Assembly (NCBI RefSeq): GCF_030020805.1
Contig: NZ_CP125098.1
Span: forward strand, 1,096,001 to 1,160,000
Direction of reading: 5' to 3'
From: Paenibacillus sp. RC67
GTDB taxonomy: Bacteria; Bacillota; Bacilli; Paenibacillales; NBRC-103111
DNA length: 64,000 nt
Shown here in pieces: positions 51,982-61,492 of the stretch. Position 1 is the first letter of the stretch, and every line of letters begins with the position of its first letter. The notes under the pieces are model-generated. The model was not told where the DNA came from and did not search any database. It worked only from the letters and a program-made list of their open reading frames with translations. The translations under genes and the position numbers were made by a program.

Positions 51982-53481
51982 TTAATTGGCGTAGACTTCA
52001 AATTCGTTGACGTTCGCTTCATCGGAAGCGGATACGACATTCAAGCGGATGTAGCGTGATGTCACAGGAGAGAACGTGATCGTTTTCGAAGCACCAATTG
52101 TTGTGCCGCTTGTAATGTCAGTGAACGTGGAGCCGTCATTGGAAGATTGCAGCTTGAACGATGTGATATTAGCAAAGTTCGTCTCTTGGATAACGACTTT
52201 GCTGTAAGTTTGGCTGGAGCCGAGGTCGACTCTCAGCCATTGCCCAGCATTCGTTCCGGAAGCGGAAGCCCAGCGAGTGCTCGTCGTACCGTCAAATGCT
52301 TTACCGGCTGCATAAGTGGCGCTCCATTCGGTCGATGCGGTAGCCGTTTTATTCAGCGCCAGATTGGTGGGGGTAGGTGTAGTGCCACCGCTGTAAGTAT
52401 CTCCGCCCTCACCGCTCCAAGTTTTTTCAACAAAAGACGATGGACTTGCAGATGTGGCTGTTTTGGAGCCGGACGCATACAGCCCGCCTGCTACGTTGGT
52501 GGAAGTATAATCAGAATATAATGTATTGTTGGTGAAGCTGCTGTAAATCAGGGAGCCAGTTAAATTGTTCCCTGTTAAAGCTTTCAATTCCAAATTGCTG
52601 CCGTAGGAGTTGTTATCCGAGGCTGTCATTTTGTTGGCACGGACTCCTTGCCCTGGGCCAGCGTTATTTTTGATCGTTGTGTTGATGACCTGCACGTTGT
52701 TAGCGCGGATGAACAACCCATTATTGCCCACGGTCTCCTCAGGTACAGTATTTTGGAAATCGATGTTGGCGCCGATCACTTTAATGTCATGGGTGCCTTC
52801 CTTGAAATCGAAGCCGTCATTTTTCGTTTGAATGGCGCTGCAGTTAAGGAACGTAATATAACCGCTTTGGTCGGCATTCGGCGCGGTAGTCCAATTTTGA
52901 TCTGCATCCCCAACATAGAAACCTTCGCCAAACTTGCCGCTTTGTCCCGTATATTGGGCAGAGCAATTCTGCAGCAGCCAGTATTGGCTGTTTTTACGGA
53001 TTTTGAAGCCTTCAGCTAACGTGTTTTTTACGGTGACATTCGTTACGTAGCCATGGGATGCTTCGATTAAGAGCCCTTTATTGGAATTCGAATTGGAGTT
53101 GATCGTCAGGTTCTCCAGCTTGTAATAGTTATGTTTAATATACACAGAGGAATTACCGGCCGAAGCCGTGAAGTTAAAAGTAGCGCCGCTACCCGTTCCG
53201 CGAATCGTAATATAGTTACCGCTGGAACCGCTTACAGAAGTGCTTATCGTACCGTCGGAAACATTATAGGTTCCGGAAACTTCAATAATATCTCCTGGTT
53301 GTGCGCTGGCTAAGTAACTGCGAAGCGTTGCAACATCTCCGGCGGGCACGGTTTTAGTTGCAGCAAAGGCTGTGGAGACAGCAAAAAAAGGAACCAACGT
53401 GAAGCATAGTAGAAATAATACCGATACGGACATGGTGCGACTTCTTAGCCAACCGAATGGTGTTCTTGAGCTTTTCTTCAT
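51982..53481 (-). CDS. Secreted right-handed beta-helix protein with discoidin (CBM32) domain
   Basis: 499 residues, exported (signal peptide 1-41, ending AFA). Residues about 45-345 form a right-handed beta-helix of polysaccharide-lyase type (IEVSGTYNVSDGTIS, ITIRGTGSGATFNF, repeats of the form GYVTNVTVKNTLAEGFKIR). After a PTPT linker comes an F5/8 type C domain (NLALNKTATASTEWS, AFDGTTSTRWAS, WLRVDLGSSQ, FEVYAN) that binds glycans. Likely a pectin- or other polyuronate-degrading enzyme akin to PL9, but catalytic residues cannot be assigned from sequence alone. GGAGG is 7 bases before the ATG at 53481. Confidence 0.82.
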   Translation of the reverse strand: MKKSSRTPFGWLRSRTMSVSVLFLLCFTLVPFFAVSTAFAATKTVPAGDVATLRSYLASAQPGDIIEVSGTYNVSDGTISTSVSGSSGNYITIRGTGSGATFNFTASAGNSSVYIKHNYYKLENLTINSNSNSNKGLLIEASHGYVTNVTVKNTLAEGFKIRKNSQYWLLQNCSAQYTGQSGKFGEGFYVGDADQNWTTAPNADQSGYITFLNCSAIQTKNDGFDFKEGTHDIKVIGANIDFQNTVPEETVGNNGLFIRANNVQVINTTIKNNAGPGQGVRANKMTASDNNSYGSNLELKALTGNNLTGSLIYSSFTNNTLYSDYTSTNVAGGLYASGSKTATSASPSSFVEKTWSGEGGDTYSGGTTPTPTNLALNKTATASTEWSATYAAGKAFDGTTSTRWASASGTNAGQWLRVDLGSSQTYSKVVIQETNFANITSFKLQSSNDGSTFTDITSGTTIGASKTITFSPVTSRYIRLNVVSASDEANVNEFEVYAN

Positions 53482-53704
53482 CAAGCATCCTCCTTCATTT
53501 TATGTTGCTGGTGCAGCAAATCAATGACTGCCGCACTACGCTGAGCGCCAGACTTTCACCTCCCGTTCTGTAATTAAGACGCCCGCCATGCGTAGATGAT
53601 ATTGCGAGCGTTACTTCTAAGCTTAGCGAAATTAATCTAGTCCCAACATAGCTAAAACTCACATTATTTTCGCGAAAACTAACGAGATTACTACTTCAAA
53701 AGGG

Positions 53705-53754
53705 TTGACGAAAGGGGCAAATTCCTCTACACTAGCATTTGGTTAGTTGACTAA
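53705..53754 (+). promoter_or_regulatory. Promoter and MarR operator before the marR-type gene
   Basis: TTGACG (53705-53710), 17 bases, TACACT (53728-53733), then the palindrome TTAGTTGACTAA (53743-53754) at about +4. The palindrome resembles SlyA/MarR sites (TTAG-N4-CTAA) and would allow autorepression. Confidence 0.65.
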
Positions 53755-53773
53755 TTAAAAGGTGGGGTCGGTA

Positions 53774-54208
53774 ATGAATTTCCAACATACGGATGCTCTG
53801 ACGCGTCTTATGAAGCATGTGTTGAAGCTTCATAGACAGAGTGTCGATAAGCTGATCCAAGAATATGAAGTGTATCCAGGTCAACCCCCGCTGCTGCTAA
53901 GACTGGCAGAGCAGGATGGCCAAATCCAGAAGGAGCTTGCCTCGAATATTCATATTCAACCGGCGACACTTACCGTCATGATAACACGCATGGAAAAGGT
54001 AGGGTTGGTCGAAAGAAGAGCTGATTCAGCCGATCAGCGCATATCCAGAGTGTATCTTACGGATAAGGGGCGCTTTGCCGCGGAGAAAGTAAAGGAAGCA
54101 CTGAGTATCATTGAAGAACAATGCTTTCAGCATTTTAGTTTGGAGGAAAAGATGCTATTTCGTCGATTACTGCTGCAAATGCATAGCGATTTGGAGGCAC
54201 TGCAGTAA
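53774..54208 (+). CDS. MarR-family transcriptional regulator
   Basis: 144 residues, winged helix. DNA-recognition part QKELASNIHIQPATLTVMITRMEKVGLVERRADSADQRISRVYLTDKG is complete (residues about 56-104; shown in the family order of recognition helix then beta wing). AAAGGTGGGG precedes the ATG at 53774. TTAG-N4-CTAA palindromes lie before this gene and again between it and the MFS gene, so it probably represses both. Inducers of such regulators are usually phenolic or other toxic compounds exported by the linked pump. Confidence 0.87.
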   Translation: MNFQHTDALTRLMKHVLKLHRQSVDKLIQEYEVYPGQPPLLLRLAEQDGQIQKELASNIHIQPATLTVMITRMEKVGLVERRADSADQRISRVYLTDKGRFAAEKVKEALSIIEEQCFQHFSLEEKMLFRRLLLQMHSDLEALQ

Positions 54209-54213
54209 TGTGA

Positions 54214-54225
54214 TTAGCTAGCTAA
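54214..54225 (+). promoter_or_regulatory. Second MarR-type palindrome, before the efflux gene
   Basis: TTAGCTAGCTAA is a perfect palindrome differing by one base from the SlyA consensus TTAGCAAGCTAA. It lies 25 bases before the MFS start codon. Confidence 0.6.
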
Positions 54226-54250
54226 TAAAAATAAAGAAAGGATTGATCCC

Positions 54251-55492
54251 ATGACAGATCATCATAATGATGCCTTACCGTCGACCGCTCCTTCGCGGCG
54301 GTTGTGGATGGCACTGGTGCTGGGAGCGCTGGCATCCTTCGGCCCGCTGTCCATCGATATGTATTTACCGGCGTTACCTACACTCGCGGACGATCTTCAT
54401 ACAACGACTTCACTAGCTCAGCTTAGTCTCACCTTTTGCTTGCTTGGGCTTTCGCTCGGACAGCTGCTGGCTGGTCCCTTAAGTGATGTTAGAGGTCGTC
54501 GCATGCCGCTTATTGCCGGATTGCTAGTCTATACAGTTGCTTCGCTTTTGTGTGCTTTTAGTCCGTCCATCTGGGCATTGATTGTGCTTCGATTTATTCA
54601 AGGCTTTGCCGGCGCAGCTGGTATTGTAATCTCTCGCGCGGTCGTACGCGATATGTACTCGGGAACGGAATTGACGAAATTTTTCTCCCTATTAATGCTT
54701 GTTAACGGGGTTGCACCTATTTTCGCTCCTATTGCCGGAGGACAGCTGCTTCGTGCCACGGCTTGGCCTGGCGTTTTCGTCGTATTAAGTATATTCGGAG
54801 TACTCATGCTGATTGCGGTCCTATTCGGCCTGCCAGAAACGTTGCCTGTCCAACGACGCTCCAAGGGAGGCATTGCCAATACGTTAAAAACGTTCCGAAG
54901 CTTGGCGAGCGACCGAATGTTCATGGGCTATGCGCTATCACAAGGCTTGGTTATTGCAGCCATGTTCGCGTATATATCTGGCTCTCCATTTGTCATTCAA
55001 AATATTTTCGGCGCTTCGCCGCAAATGTATAGTATGTTTTTTGCCATTAACGGACTTGGCATTATTATTGCAGGCCAAGTTACGGGTAGACTGGCTGGCA
55101 AACTTGGCGAGAAGAAGCTGCTCGTCAGCGGTCTTGTCCTGGCTATGCTTGGGGGCGTTACCCTGCTTGCCATGATTCTTGTCGGTGCTGGGCTGTACGC
55201 GATTCTGGTGCCGCTGTTCTTTGTCGTATCGAGCGTAGGGATCGTCAGTGCAACATCGTTCGCTCTGGCGATGCAGAATCAAGCGCAGGCAGCGGGAAGC
55301 GCATCAGCTCTTCTCGGATTGTTATCCTTCATTGCCGGTGGCGTTGTAGCTCCGCTTGTCGGCCTTGGCGGTAGTGGAACGGCTGTACCCATGGGAATCG
55401 TTATTGCGGTAGCGGATGTCGGTGCTGTCGTATGTTATCTATTGATGATACGGCGTAAGAAAGCTTCTGCGGTCTATTCAGCCAGTGCGTAA
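54251..55492 (+). CDS. Bcr/CflA-family multidrug efflux MFS transporter
   Basis: 413 residues with twelve hydrophobic segments. It opens ALVLGALASFGPLSIDMYLPALPTLA, the Bcr/CflA signature, and has the MFS motif A region GPLSDVRGRRMPLI and motif C-like FIQGFAGAAGIVISRAVVRD. It exports drugs or metabolites against protons. AAAGGA precedes the ATG. It follows the MarR regulator by 42 bases, with a second operator between them, so induction by its own cargo is likely. No terminator hairpin is evident after the stop. Confidence 0.9.
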   Translation: MTDHHNDALPSTAPSRRLWMALVLGALASFGPLSIDMYLPALPTLADDLHTTTSLAQLSLTFCLLGLSLGQLLAGPLSDVRGRRMPLIAGLLVYTVASLLCAFSPSIWALIVLRFIQGFAGAAGIVISRAVVRDMYSGTELTKFFSLLMLVNGVAPIFAPIAGGQLLRATAWPGVFVVLSIFGVLMLIAVLFGLPETLPVQRRSKGGIANTLKTFRSLASDRMFMGYALSQGLVIAAMFAYISGSPFVIQNIFGASPQMYSMFFAINGLGIIIAGQVTGRLAGKLGEKKLLVSGLVLAMLGGVTLLAMILVGAGLYAILVPLFFVVSSVGIVSATSFALAMQNQAQAAGSASALLGLLSFIAGGVVAPLVGLGGSGTAVPMGIVIAVADVGAVVCYLLMIRRKKASAVYSASA

Positions 55493-55541
55493 AAAGTTTT
55501 TTTCATCATTTATGATTTGATGTCACAAAACGGCTTCTCAA

Positions 55542-55565
55542 TTGTCTTAATTAGTGTAAAGACAA
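55542..55565. promoter_or_regulatory. Inverted repeat before the AhpD-like gene
   Basis: TTGTCTT (55542-55548) and AAGACAA (55559-55565) are perfect arms around 10 bases, 40 bases before the start codon. Possible operator. Confidence 0.4.
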
Positions 55566-55604
55566 AACAATCCTGTACGAACGGGATATGAGGAGGCCAT
55601 TTAG

Positions 55605-56042
55605 ATGAAAACAAGATTATTTATGAACCAAGCCGCTCCAGAGGGTTATCAAGCGATGCTAGGGCTCGAACAATATGTGGTGGGCACAAGTATTGATAAA
55701 AAACTGAAGGAACTCATCAAAATTCGCGCTTCCCAAGTGAACTCATGCGCATTTTGTATCGATATGCACACCAAGGAAGCCCGCAAGCTGGGTGAAACGG
55801 AGCAGCGGATTTATGCTTTGAGCGCTTGGAGAGAGACACCATTCTTTACGGATGCGGAGCGCGCAGTGCTAGCTCTCACGGAATCGATCACCTTGCTTGC
55901 TGAGACTCATGTCCCAGACGAGGTGTACGATGAATTGGAGAACTTCTTTAATGAGAAACAAATCGCCGAAATCATTATGCAGATCGTAACGATCAATGCA
56001 TGGAACCGAATCGGCGTAGCGACCCGCTTAATGCCTCAATAA
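55605..56042 (+). CDS. Carboxymuconolactone decarboxylase / AhpD-family protein
   Basis: 145 residues, AhpD-like helical fold with the redox pair C48-A-F-C51 followed by H55 (CAFCIDMHTKEARKLGE). Proteins of this type act as alkylhydroperoxidases or related thiol-dependent enzymes, and the CxxC-xxx-H pattern argues for redox activity over decarboxylation. TGAGGAGGCC precedes the ATG. It is a single-gene unit with an inverted repeat at its promoter and a strong terminator. Confidence 0.87.
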   Translation: MKTRLFMNQAAPEGYQAMLGLEQYVVGTSIDKKLKELIKIRASQVNSCAFCIDMHTKEARKLGETEQRIYALSAWRETPFFTDAERAVLALTESITLLAETHVPDEVYDELENFFNEKQIAEIIMQIVTINAWNRIGVATRLMPQ

Positions 56043-56060
56043 GCAAGAGAAACCAAGCAG

Positions 56061-56099
56061 GCCCTGTTATGGCTCAAAGTCATAGCAGGGCTTTTTTTT
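56061..56099 (+). terminator. Terminator after the AhpD-like gene
   Basis: GCCCTGTTATG and CATAGCAGGGC form an 11-bp stem with one G-T pair, then eight T. The following 56100-56430 holds no gene or signal I can name apart from the cysK leader. Confidence 0.85.
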
Positions 56100-56443
56100 G
56101 CTACATTGGAAAGAATAACTTCACTAAAACATGATCGTAGAGAAGAACTTTCTATTGGCTGCTAAGCGTGGTCTCGCATCTAGGAAGGACATCGAGATTT
56201 TTATCATATAACATTATATGACAGAAGTTTTTGTGTGAACGGTAAAAAGATGGGGGCTGTATGTAACTCGAATCTAGCAGAGCTTACCCAATGTGTCCCT
56301 GATTGCTTTAAAAATGGCGAAAATAGCTATATCATCCGTTTGTGTCTTAGCTGCGTTATTTTACTTTCTATTTTTTTGGTGATAAGATTTGAATACTAAG
56401 TGATAGGGAATCATATCATTATTGTTTCACAGGAGGGGTTTAT

Positions 56444-57373
56444 ATGCCAAATATAGCTAACAACTTGACTGATCTTATAGGAAATACACCATTGCTCCAG
56501 CTTGCCAAATTCGGCCAAACGCATCAACTAGAAGCGACAGTGATTGCTAAGCTGGAATACTTCAACCCGGCTGGAAGCGTGAAGGATCGTATTGGATATG
56601 CGATGATCAAGGATGCAGAGGAACGAGGACTACTGCAAAAGGATTCCGTCATTATTGAGCCAACTAGCGGGAATACCGGGATCGGACTTGCTTTCGCTGC
56701 CGTGGCATTAGGATATAAGCTTATCATTACATTGCCCGAATCTTTCAGTATCGAGCGTAGAAAAATTTTACAAGCACTTGGAGCAGAGCTTGTTCTTACT
56801 CCTGCAGCGGAAGGGATGCCAGGGGCGATGCGTAAAGCGGAGGAATTAGCCGCGGAGATCCCCCATTCATTTATCCCTCAGCAGTTCGATAACCCTGCGA
56901 ATCCACAGATACACAGAGTAACTACGGCTGAGGAAATCTGGCGTGACACAGATGGCGGCGTAGACATCTTCGTTGCTGGCGTTGGAACAGGCGGAACGGT
57001 AACAGGCGTTGGCGAAGTGTTGAAGCAGAAAAAACCTTCTGTACAGATTGTCGCGGTAGAACCTTTCGATTCAGCGGTTTTATCGGGAGGCAAGCGCGGC
57101 GCTCACCAACTGCAAGGTCTTGGTGCAGGGTTTGTACCTAGTGTGTTCAATCGAGACATTGTTGATGAAATCTTTAAGGTGAAAAATGACCAAGCTTTCC
57201 AAACGACGCGCGAGTTGGCGAAAACGGAAGGCTTACTGGTGGGAATTTCTTCTGGTGCTGCTGCATTTGCAGCTGTCCAGCTTGCCAAGCGTCCTGAGAA
57301 TAAAGGTAAGAATATCGTTGTGATTATGCCGGATAACGGCGAGCGTTACTTATCGACACCGTTGTTTGACTAG
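56444..57373 (+). CDS. cysK: Cysteine synthase A (O-acetylserine sulfhydrylase)
   Basis: 309 residues, full length. PLP-dependent enzyme that makes cysteine from O-acetylserine and sulfide. The PLP lysine is K47 ([12 protein letters not shown]), the substrate loop TSGNTGIG and the phosphate-binding GTGGTVTG are intact, and [10 protein letters not shown] near the C-terminus is standard. AGGAGG precedes the ATG. Single-gene unit ending in a terminator. The long 5' region of about 340 bases suggests regulation, but I see no T-box or S-box. Confidence 0.93.
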   Translation: MPNIANNLTDLIGNTPLLQLAKFGQTHQLEATVIAKLEYFNPAGSVKDRIGYAMIKDAEERGLLQKDSVIIEPTSGNTGIGLAFAAVALGYKLIITLPESFSIERRKILQALGAELVLTPAAEGMPGAMRKAEELAAEIPHSFIPQQFDNPANPQIHRVTTAEEIWRDTDGGVDIFVAGVGTGGTVTGVGEVLKQKKPSVQIVAVEPFDSAVLSGGKRGAHQLQGLGAGFVPSVFNRDIVDEIFKVKNDQAFQTTRELAKTEGLLVGISSGAAAFAAVQLAKRPENKGKNIVVIMPDNGERYLSTPLFD

Positions 57374-57383
57374 AAATGAAAGG

Positions 57384-57410
57384 CACCCTGAAAAGGGTGT
57401 TTTTTATTTT
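57384..57410 (+). terminator. Terminator after cysK
   Basis: CACCCT-GAAA-AGGGTG followed by TTTTTTATTTT. Confidence 0.8.
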
Positions 57411-57438
57411 ATTCACAAGATGGTCATACAAAAAGACA

Positions 57439-57494
57439 TTGACAACTTTGTACGGTTCAAGTACTATTATCGATGTGAATGAGAATCATTATCA
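57439..57494 (+). promoter_or_regulatory. Promoter with Fur box before the siderophore-binding protein gene
   Basis: TTGACA (57439-57444), 17 bases, TACTAT (57462-57467), then a Fur-type 7-1-7 palindrome TGAGAAT-C-ATTATCA (57480-57494). Position at the transcription start implies repression by Fur when iron is plentiful. Confidence 0.8.
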
Positions 57495-57525
57495 TATGTA
57501 ACGGACTTGGGAGGTCAAGACAGAA

Positions 57526-58530
57526 ATGTATTTTAAGAACGAATCCTTTCGAATAAGATCAGCGGCTTTGCTTGCTGTCATATTAATGCTGACAGTGTTT
57601 TTAGCTGCTTGCGGCGGGAAACAACAGGCACAGCCGGGCGCTGCTGATAGTAAAGCAAGTGCAGGCAATGCTACGGCAGATGCTCCACGTAAAGTTACGC
57701 ATGCTATGGGCGATTCCGAAGTACCTGCTCATCCGCAAAAAGTTATCATTTTGACAAACGAAGGAACAGAAGCTTTGCTAGCCCTTGGTGTTAAACCTGT
57801 TGGCGCTGTTGAATCATACACAGGAAAGCCTTGGTTCGATCATATTAAAGCGGATATGGCCGGCGTAACAACGGTCGGAACGGAATCCCAACCTAACCTT
57901 GAAATTATCGCTTCCTTGAAGCCTGACTTGATCATTGGTAACAAAATGCGTCATGAGAAAATTTATGATCAACTAAAAGCTATCGCACCAACCGTATATT
58001 CCGAAACCTTGCGCGGAGAATGGAAAAGCAACTTCACATTGTATGCTGACGCTTTGAATAAAAAGAAAGAAGGAGAGCAAGTTATCTCTGCCTTCGATAA
58101 GCGTATTGAAGACTTCAAAAGTAAAGCTGGCGACAAGCTGAAAGAGAAAGTAGCCGTTGTTCGTTTCATGGGCGGCAAAACTAGATTCTATTATGGCAAC
58201 ATGTTTACAGGGGTTATTTTCCAACAAATTGGTATTCCTCGCTCCGACCCTAAGAGTGATGAGAAATCATTCGAAGACATCACCAAGGAACGCCTGCCTG
58301 AACTGGATGCCGCTGACCGCGTCTTCTACTTTACTTATGAAACTGGAGACGGCAAAGGAACGCAGCAGGAAAAAGAATGGATGAACGATCCATTGTGGAA
58401 AAACCTGAAAGTAGTTAAAAACAACAAGCTGATTAAAGTAGACGATACGACTTGGAATACAGCTGGTGGCGTAAAAGCTGCAAACCTCATGCTGGATGAC
58501 ATGTACAAAATCTATGACGTAAAACCTTAA
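57526..58530 (+). CDS. Iron(III)-siderophore ABC transporter substrate-binding lipoprotein
   Basis: 334 residues; the lipoprotein signal ends VFLAAC (C29), then a type III periplasmic binding fold (KVIILTNEGTEALLALGVKPVG, LEIIASLKPDLIIGNKMRHE, VVRFMGGKTRFYYGNMFTG). It resembles the YfiY/YfmC/FhuD-type siderophore receptors. Permease and ATPase genes are not adjacent, so it relies on partners elsewhere. GGGAGGTC precedes the ATG, and a Fur box overlaps the promoter. Confidence 0.9.
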   Translation: MYFKNESFRIRSAALLAVILMLTVFLAACGGKQQAQPGAADSKASAGNATADAPRKVTHAMGDSEVPAHPQKVIILTNEGTEALLALGVKPVGAVESYTGKPWFDHIKADMAGVTTVGTESQPNLEIIASLKPDLIIGNKMRHEKIYDQLKAIAPTVYSETLRGEWKSNFTLYADALNKKKEGEQVISAFDKRIEDFKSKAGDKLKEKVAVVRFMGGKTRFYYGNMFTGVIFQQIGIPRSDPKSDEKSFEDITKERLPELDAADRVFYFTYETGDGKGTQQEKEWMNDPLWKNLKVVKNNKLIKVDDTTWNTAGGVKAANLMLDDMYKIYDVKP

Positions 58531-58543
58531 ACCAAAATGACGA

Positions 58544-58579
58544 AGCCGAGAGTTCCTTTGAGAACTTTCGGCTTTTTTT
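58544..58579 (+). terminator. Terminator after the siderophore-binding protein gene
   Basis: AGCCGAGAGTTC and GAACTTTCGGCT form a 12-bp stem with one G-T pair, then seven T. Confidence 0.85.
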
Positions 58580-58706
58580 GTATTGTAAAAAACATATTCT
58601 GACATTATTTTTCATGTTTTTAGGAACTTTTTCCATAATTTTCTCGTCTATGTAATAAATAAGCTACTATAGATGGGTGAAATCAATGGAGGGACGAGTA
58701 AACGCA

Positions 58707-61208
58707 ATGCAAACACAAACGAAGTACCGCAGTAGAGGAGTAGGACTAAAGCAAGACAAGAAGGAACAAAGCGCGGTGATGCACGGGTTACTTTTTCTGT
58801 TTGTTACGGTGTATTTGCTTTTAGTTCCCTACCTTAGGGGATTGTTTTTGTCTGCCAGGATCGATGGAGATCCAAGATCGAATATCTCTTATGAGCTGCC
58901 GATCCAAAGCATGCTTCTGCTTGCATCCTTTTTTCTTCTAATGATGGCAGTTTATATTGTGAAATACCACGAACAGTGGAGGGATCACGGCATAACGCTC
59001 GGGCTCGTTTGGCTTATGCCTATCAGTGCCATATTGTCATACATACATGCTGTATCCGTACACTATGCCTTTTTGCTTATTCAGATTCAATTGTTCTACG
59101 CGATGATGTTTTTATTGGGAATGTTCATTACGCTACATCCTTCGGGACGCAGGCTGCTGCCTCAGCTTATTGTGGCGAGCGCTTATATCGTGACTTTGTA
59201 CGGACTTCTTAATTTATTCGGGAATGCGCACTATTTATCGGCGGTTGTCGTAGAATCCTATGGTTTGCGGTTAAACTCCGTCTTTCAGTATCCGAACGCC
59301 AATGCAGGATTTCTGCTGGTCATTATCGCTTGCGCTGCCTATGGTACGGTAACTGCGAGAAACAAGGCCGTGTCACTTGTTCATGCATTCATGCTTGTTC
59401 CAGCTATGCTGTCACTCTTGCTTACTTTGTCACGCGGAGCGCTATTGATGCTGCCGCTTATCGTTCTATTGCTCATGCTGCTTGTAACGATGGCTAGACA
59501 ATGGATGCTTCTTCTTCACCTGCTGCTGGCGGGATTGGGCACTTTAGCGATATTGACGCCAATGACGGAAACGGCTTTGGCTGTGCAGAAGAATCAAGCG
59601 GCAGCTTCGATATGGGAAGGCTGGGGACTGCTGCTTGCCGTCTCTATGGGCGCTGCTCTGATTGGTTGGTCGCTTCAGCATTTTGTTCTGCTGCGTGATA
59701 GGAAAGAGGAGCGTCAGGACGCAGGAACGCGTAGGGGAACATCGAGATTGTGGACAAGACGTTGGGTCCTTCCATCTGGTCTGGTACTTATCGGTCTGCT
59801 TGTCTTTGGTATTGTCGCTATGGACAGTCCGCTATTGACTCTGCTGCCGCAAACATTGGAGCAAAGAATTCGGAGTATTAACTTTGAGCAGCACAGCGTT
59901 CTGGAACGCGGAGTGTTCTACTTGGATTCTTTAAAAATGATTAAGGATTATCCGATACTCGGGGCGGGCGGTGGAGCGTGGTCATCCTTGTACCCAACGT
60001 ATCAGAGCTATCCGTACACAAGTCGGCAGGCACATAATTTTATATTGCAGCTTTGGATTGAACAGGGAACCGTCGGTCTCCTTTCTTTTATCGTGCTGCT
60101 TGGTTATGTATCCTTCCGTTATATTCGAGCCCTGGTTCGGACGAATGTGAAGTCGGAGCCTCATGTGCTGTACGTCATTGTTGCTGGGGCTCTGTTGATG
60201 CACAGTCTGATGGATTTTGATTTAAGCTTTGTTTATTTGGCATCGCTCGTCTATCTTTGTTTGGGAGGTATGGCGGCTGTTGGAGCGGAGAGGGTGGCCG
60301 AGACGGGCAATCCTGTCAACATAAACAAAAAGCGCTCCTGGAGCTTGGTAAACATCAAGTCCGCTACGCTTTATGGGACGCTTCTATCCGCAGCAGCAAT
60401 CTTCCTGATGATCACAGGGGCATTATATGTTTCAGGCGGACGAACGATGCAAAATGCGGTGAAATCCATGTACGAGCAGCAAGAAGTGGATCTCCAGGAA
60501 ACAACCGGATGGATGCAGGAAGCGTTGAACAAGCAGCCGGACAATCCCGGCTATATGCTGCTATTAATAAACCTTTGGAGATCGGGCTTTAGCCAAACAA
60601 AGGATGAACGCTTCGATCAGGAAGCATTGAAGCTGGAGGAACGGCTGCAGAAGGTAGAGCCATGGTCAAGAGAGCTTGTGGAAGAAAAATGGATAAGAGC
60701 TATAAGAAAGCAGGATTATCAGGCGGCCTTGACAGTGCTGCAGGATGCTTTAGACAAGTTTCCGTGGGAACAAATGCTGTATGAACGCTCGCTTTCTGTA
60801 CGGTTCCAGCTAAGCCAAAAAGCGGAGCTTGCACATGACTCGAAGGCCGCAGCTATGCATCGCAGCGAAGGAATACAGTTGTTCAATCATTTTCTGGAAA
60901 AGCGCAAGCAGCTCGATGCGATGCCTAAAACGATCAATTTGGGAGCACCGTTCGCTGTTACTCCGGAAATGGCTATATCCGCGGGTCAAATGCTGTATAT
61001 AGAAGGACGCTATGATGAAGCTGCAGCAGCCTTAAAGCTGGGCATCAATGGTCGGTTGGACGAGCAAGTGCAGCAAATTATGGCTCGATGGTATTTAGCC
61101 TCGCTTGCCAAATCGGGCAAGGAAGACAAAGAGCTGTACGAGAAGCTGATTCAGAAAAATCCTGAGGAAAAGCAGTTTATCGAGCAGCTGCAGCATGCAT
61201 CCTATTAA
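58707..61208 (+). CDS. O-antigen-ligase-like membrane protein with C-terminal TPR region
   Basis: 833 residues. About eleven hydrophobic helices span residues 30-580. The Wzy_C (O-antigen ligase) segment reads FYLDSLKMIKDYPILGAGGG...AHNFILQLWIEQGTVGLLSF. The last 240 residues are soluble and helical in a TPR-like pattern (DYQAALTVLQDALDKFP, ALKLGINGRLDEQVQQIMARW). Family members polymerise or transfer surface polysaccharides or attach sugars to proteins. No glycan cluster surrounds it here. The start is uncertain: GTG 58677, ATG 58686 or ATG 58707, the last following GGAGGG at 13 bases. Confidence 0.8.
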   Translation: MQTQTKYRSRGVGLKQDKKEQSAVMHGLLFLFVTVYLLLVPYLRGLFLSARIDGDPRSNISYELPIQSMLLLASFFLLMMAVYIVKYHEQWRDHGITLGLVWLMPISAILSYIHAVSVHYAFLLIQIQLFYAMMFLLGMFITLHPSGRRLLPQLIVASAYIVTLYGLLNLFGNAHYLSAVVVESYGLRLNSVFQYPNANAGFLLVIIACAAYGTVTARNKAVSLVHAFMLVPAMLSLLLTLSRGALLMLPLIVLLLMLLVTMARQWMLLLHLLLAGLGTLAILTPMTETALAVQKNQAAASIWEGWGLLLAVSMGAALIGWSLQHFVLLRDRKEERQDAGTRRGTSRLWTRRWVLPSGLVLIGLLVFGIVAMDSPLLTLLPQTLEQRIRSINFEQHSVLERGVFYLDSLKMIKDYPILGAGGGAWSSLYPTYQSYPYTSRQAHNFILQLWIEQGTVGLLSFIVLLGYVSFRYIRALVRTNVKSEPHVLYVIVAGALLMHSLMDFDLSFVYLASLVYLCLGGMAAVGAERVAETGNPVNINKKRSWSLVNIKSATLYGTLLSAAAIFLMITGALYVSGGRTMQNAVKSMYEQQEVDLQETTGWMQEALNKQPDNPGYMLLLINLWRSGFSQTKDERFDQEALKLEERLQKVEPWSRELVEEKWIRAIRKQDYQAALTVLQDALDKFPWEQMLYERSLSVRFQLSQKAELAHDSKAAAMHRSEGIQLFNHFLEKRKQLDAMPKTINLGAPFAVTPEMAISAGQMLYIEGRYDEAAAALKLGINGRLDEQVQQIMARWYLASLAKSGKEDKELYEKLIQKNPEEKQFIEQLQHASY

Positions 61209-61381
61209 GTCCTCGGATGGGTACAAAGCCGAAAAGGAGTTTGTTTAATGGTGGAGAATGAATAAATAGCCATGATAACAGGGGAAATGAGAACCATTGG
61301 AAGCGAAACTAACGTTTGATCAAAAAATCCAGCTGCCAAAATGGGGTATGGTAAAAGTTTTATTGAAAATTCTCTTGATTA

Positions 61382-61408
61382 TGTCGATTTAACTCTAGTG
61401 TATTCGTC
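61382..61408 (+). promoter_or_regulatory. ECF42-type promoter 1 (YCII-sigma operon)
   Basis: TGTCGA (61382-61387), 17 bases ending in TT, CGTC (61405-61408; extended CGTCGT). This matches the ECF42 recognition pattern and is identical to two further copies at 63291 and 63791. Confidence 0.85.
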
Positions 61409-61492
61409 GTCCATATAGAGCTTCCGATTATCGTTTCATTCAGAAAGGATAGACGCGGACTCGCCAATAATAATTTCGGAGGGAAAACCATT

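Noticed and set aside
56100-56443. T-box or S-box leader upstream of cysK
   Set aside because: No T-box AGGGTGG-type block, specifier loop or S-box core could be found.
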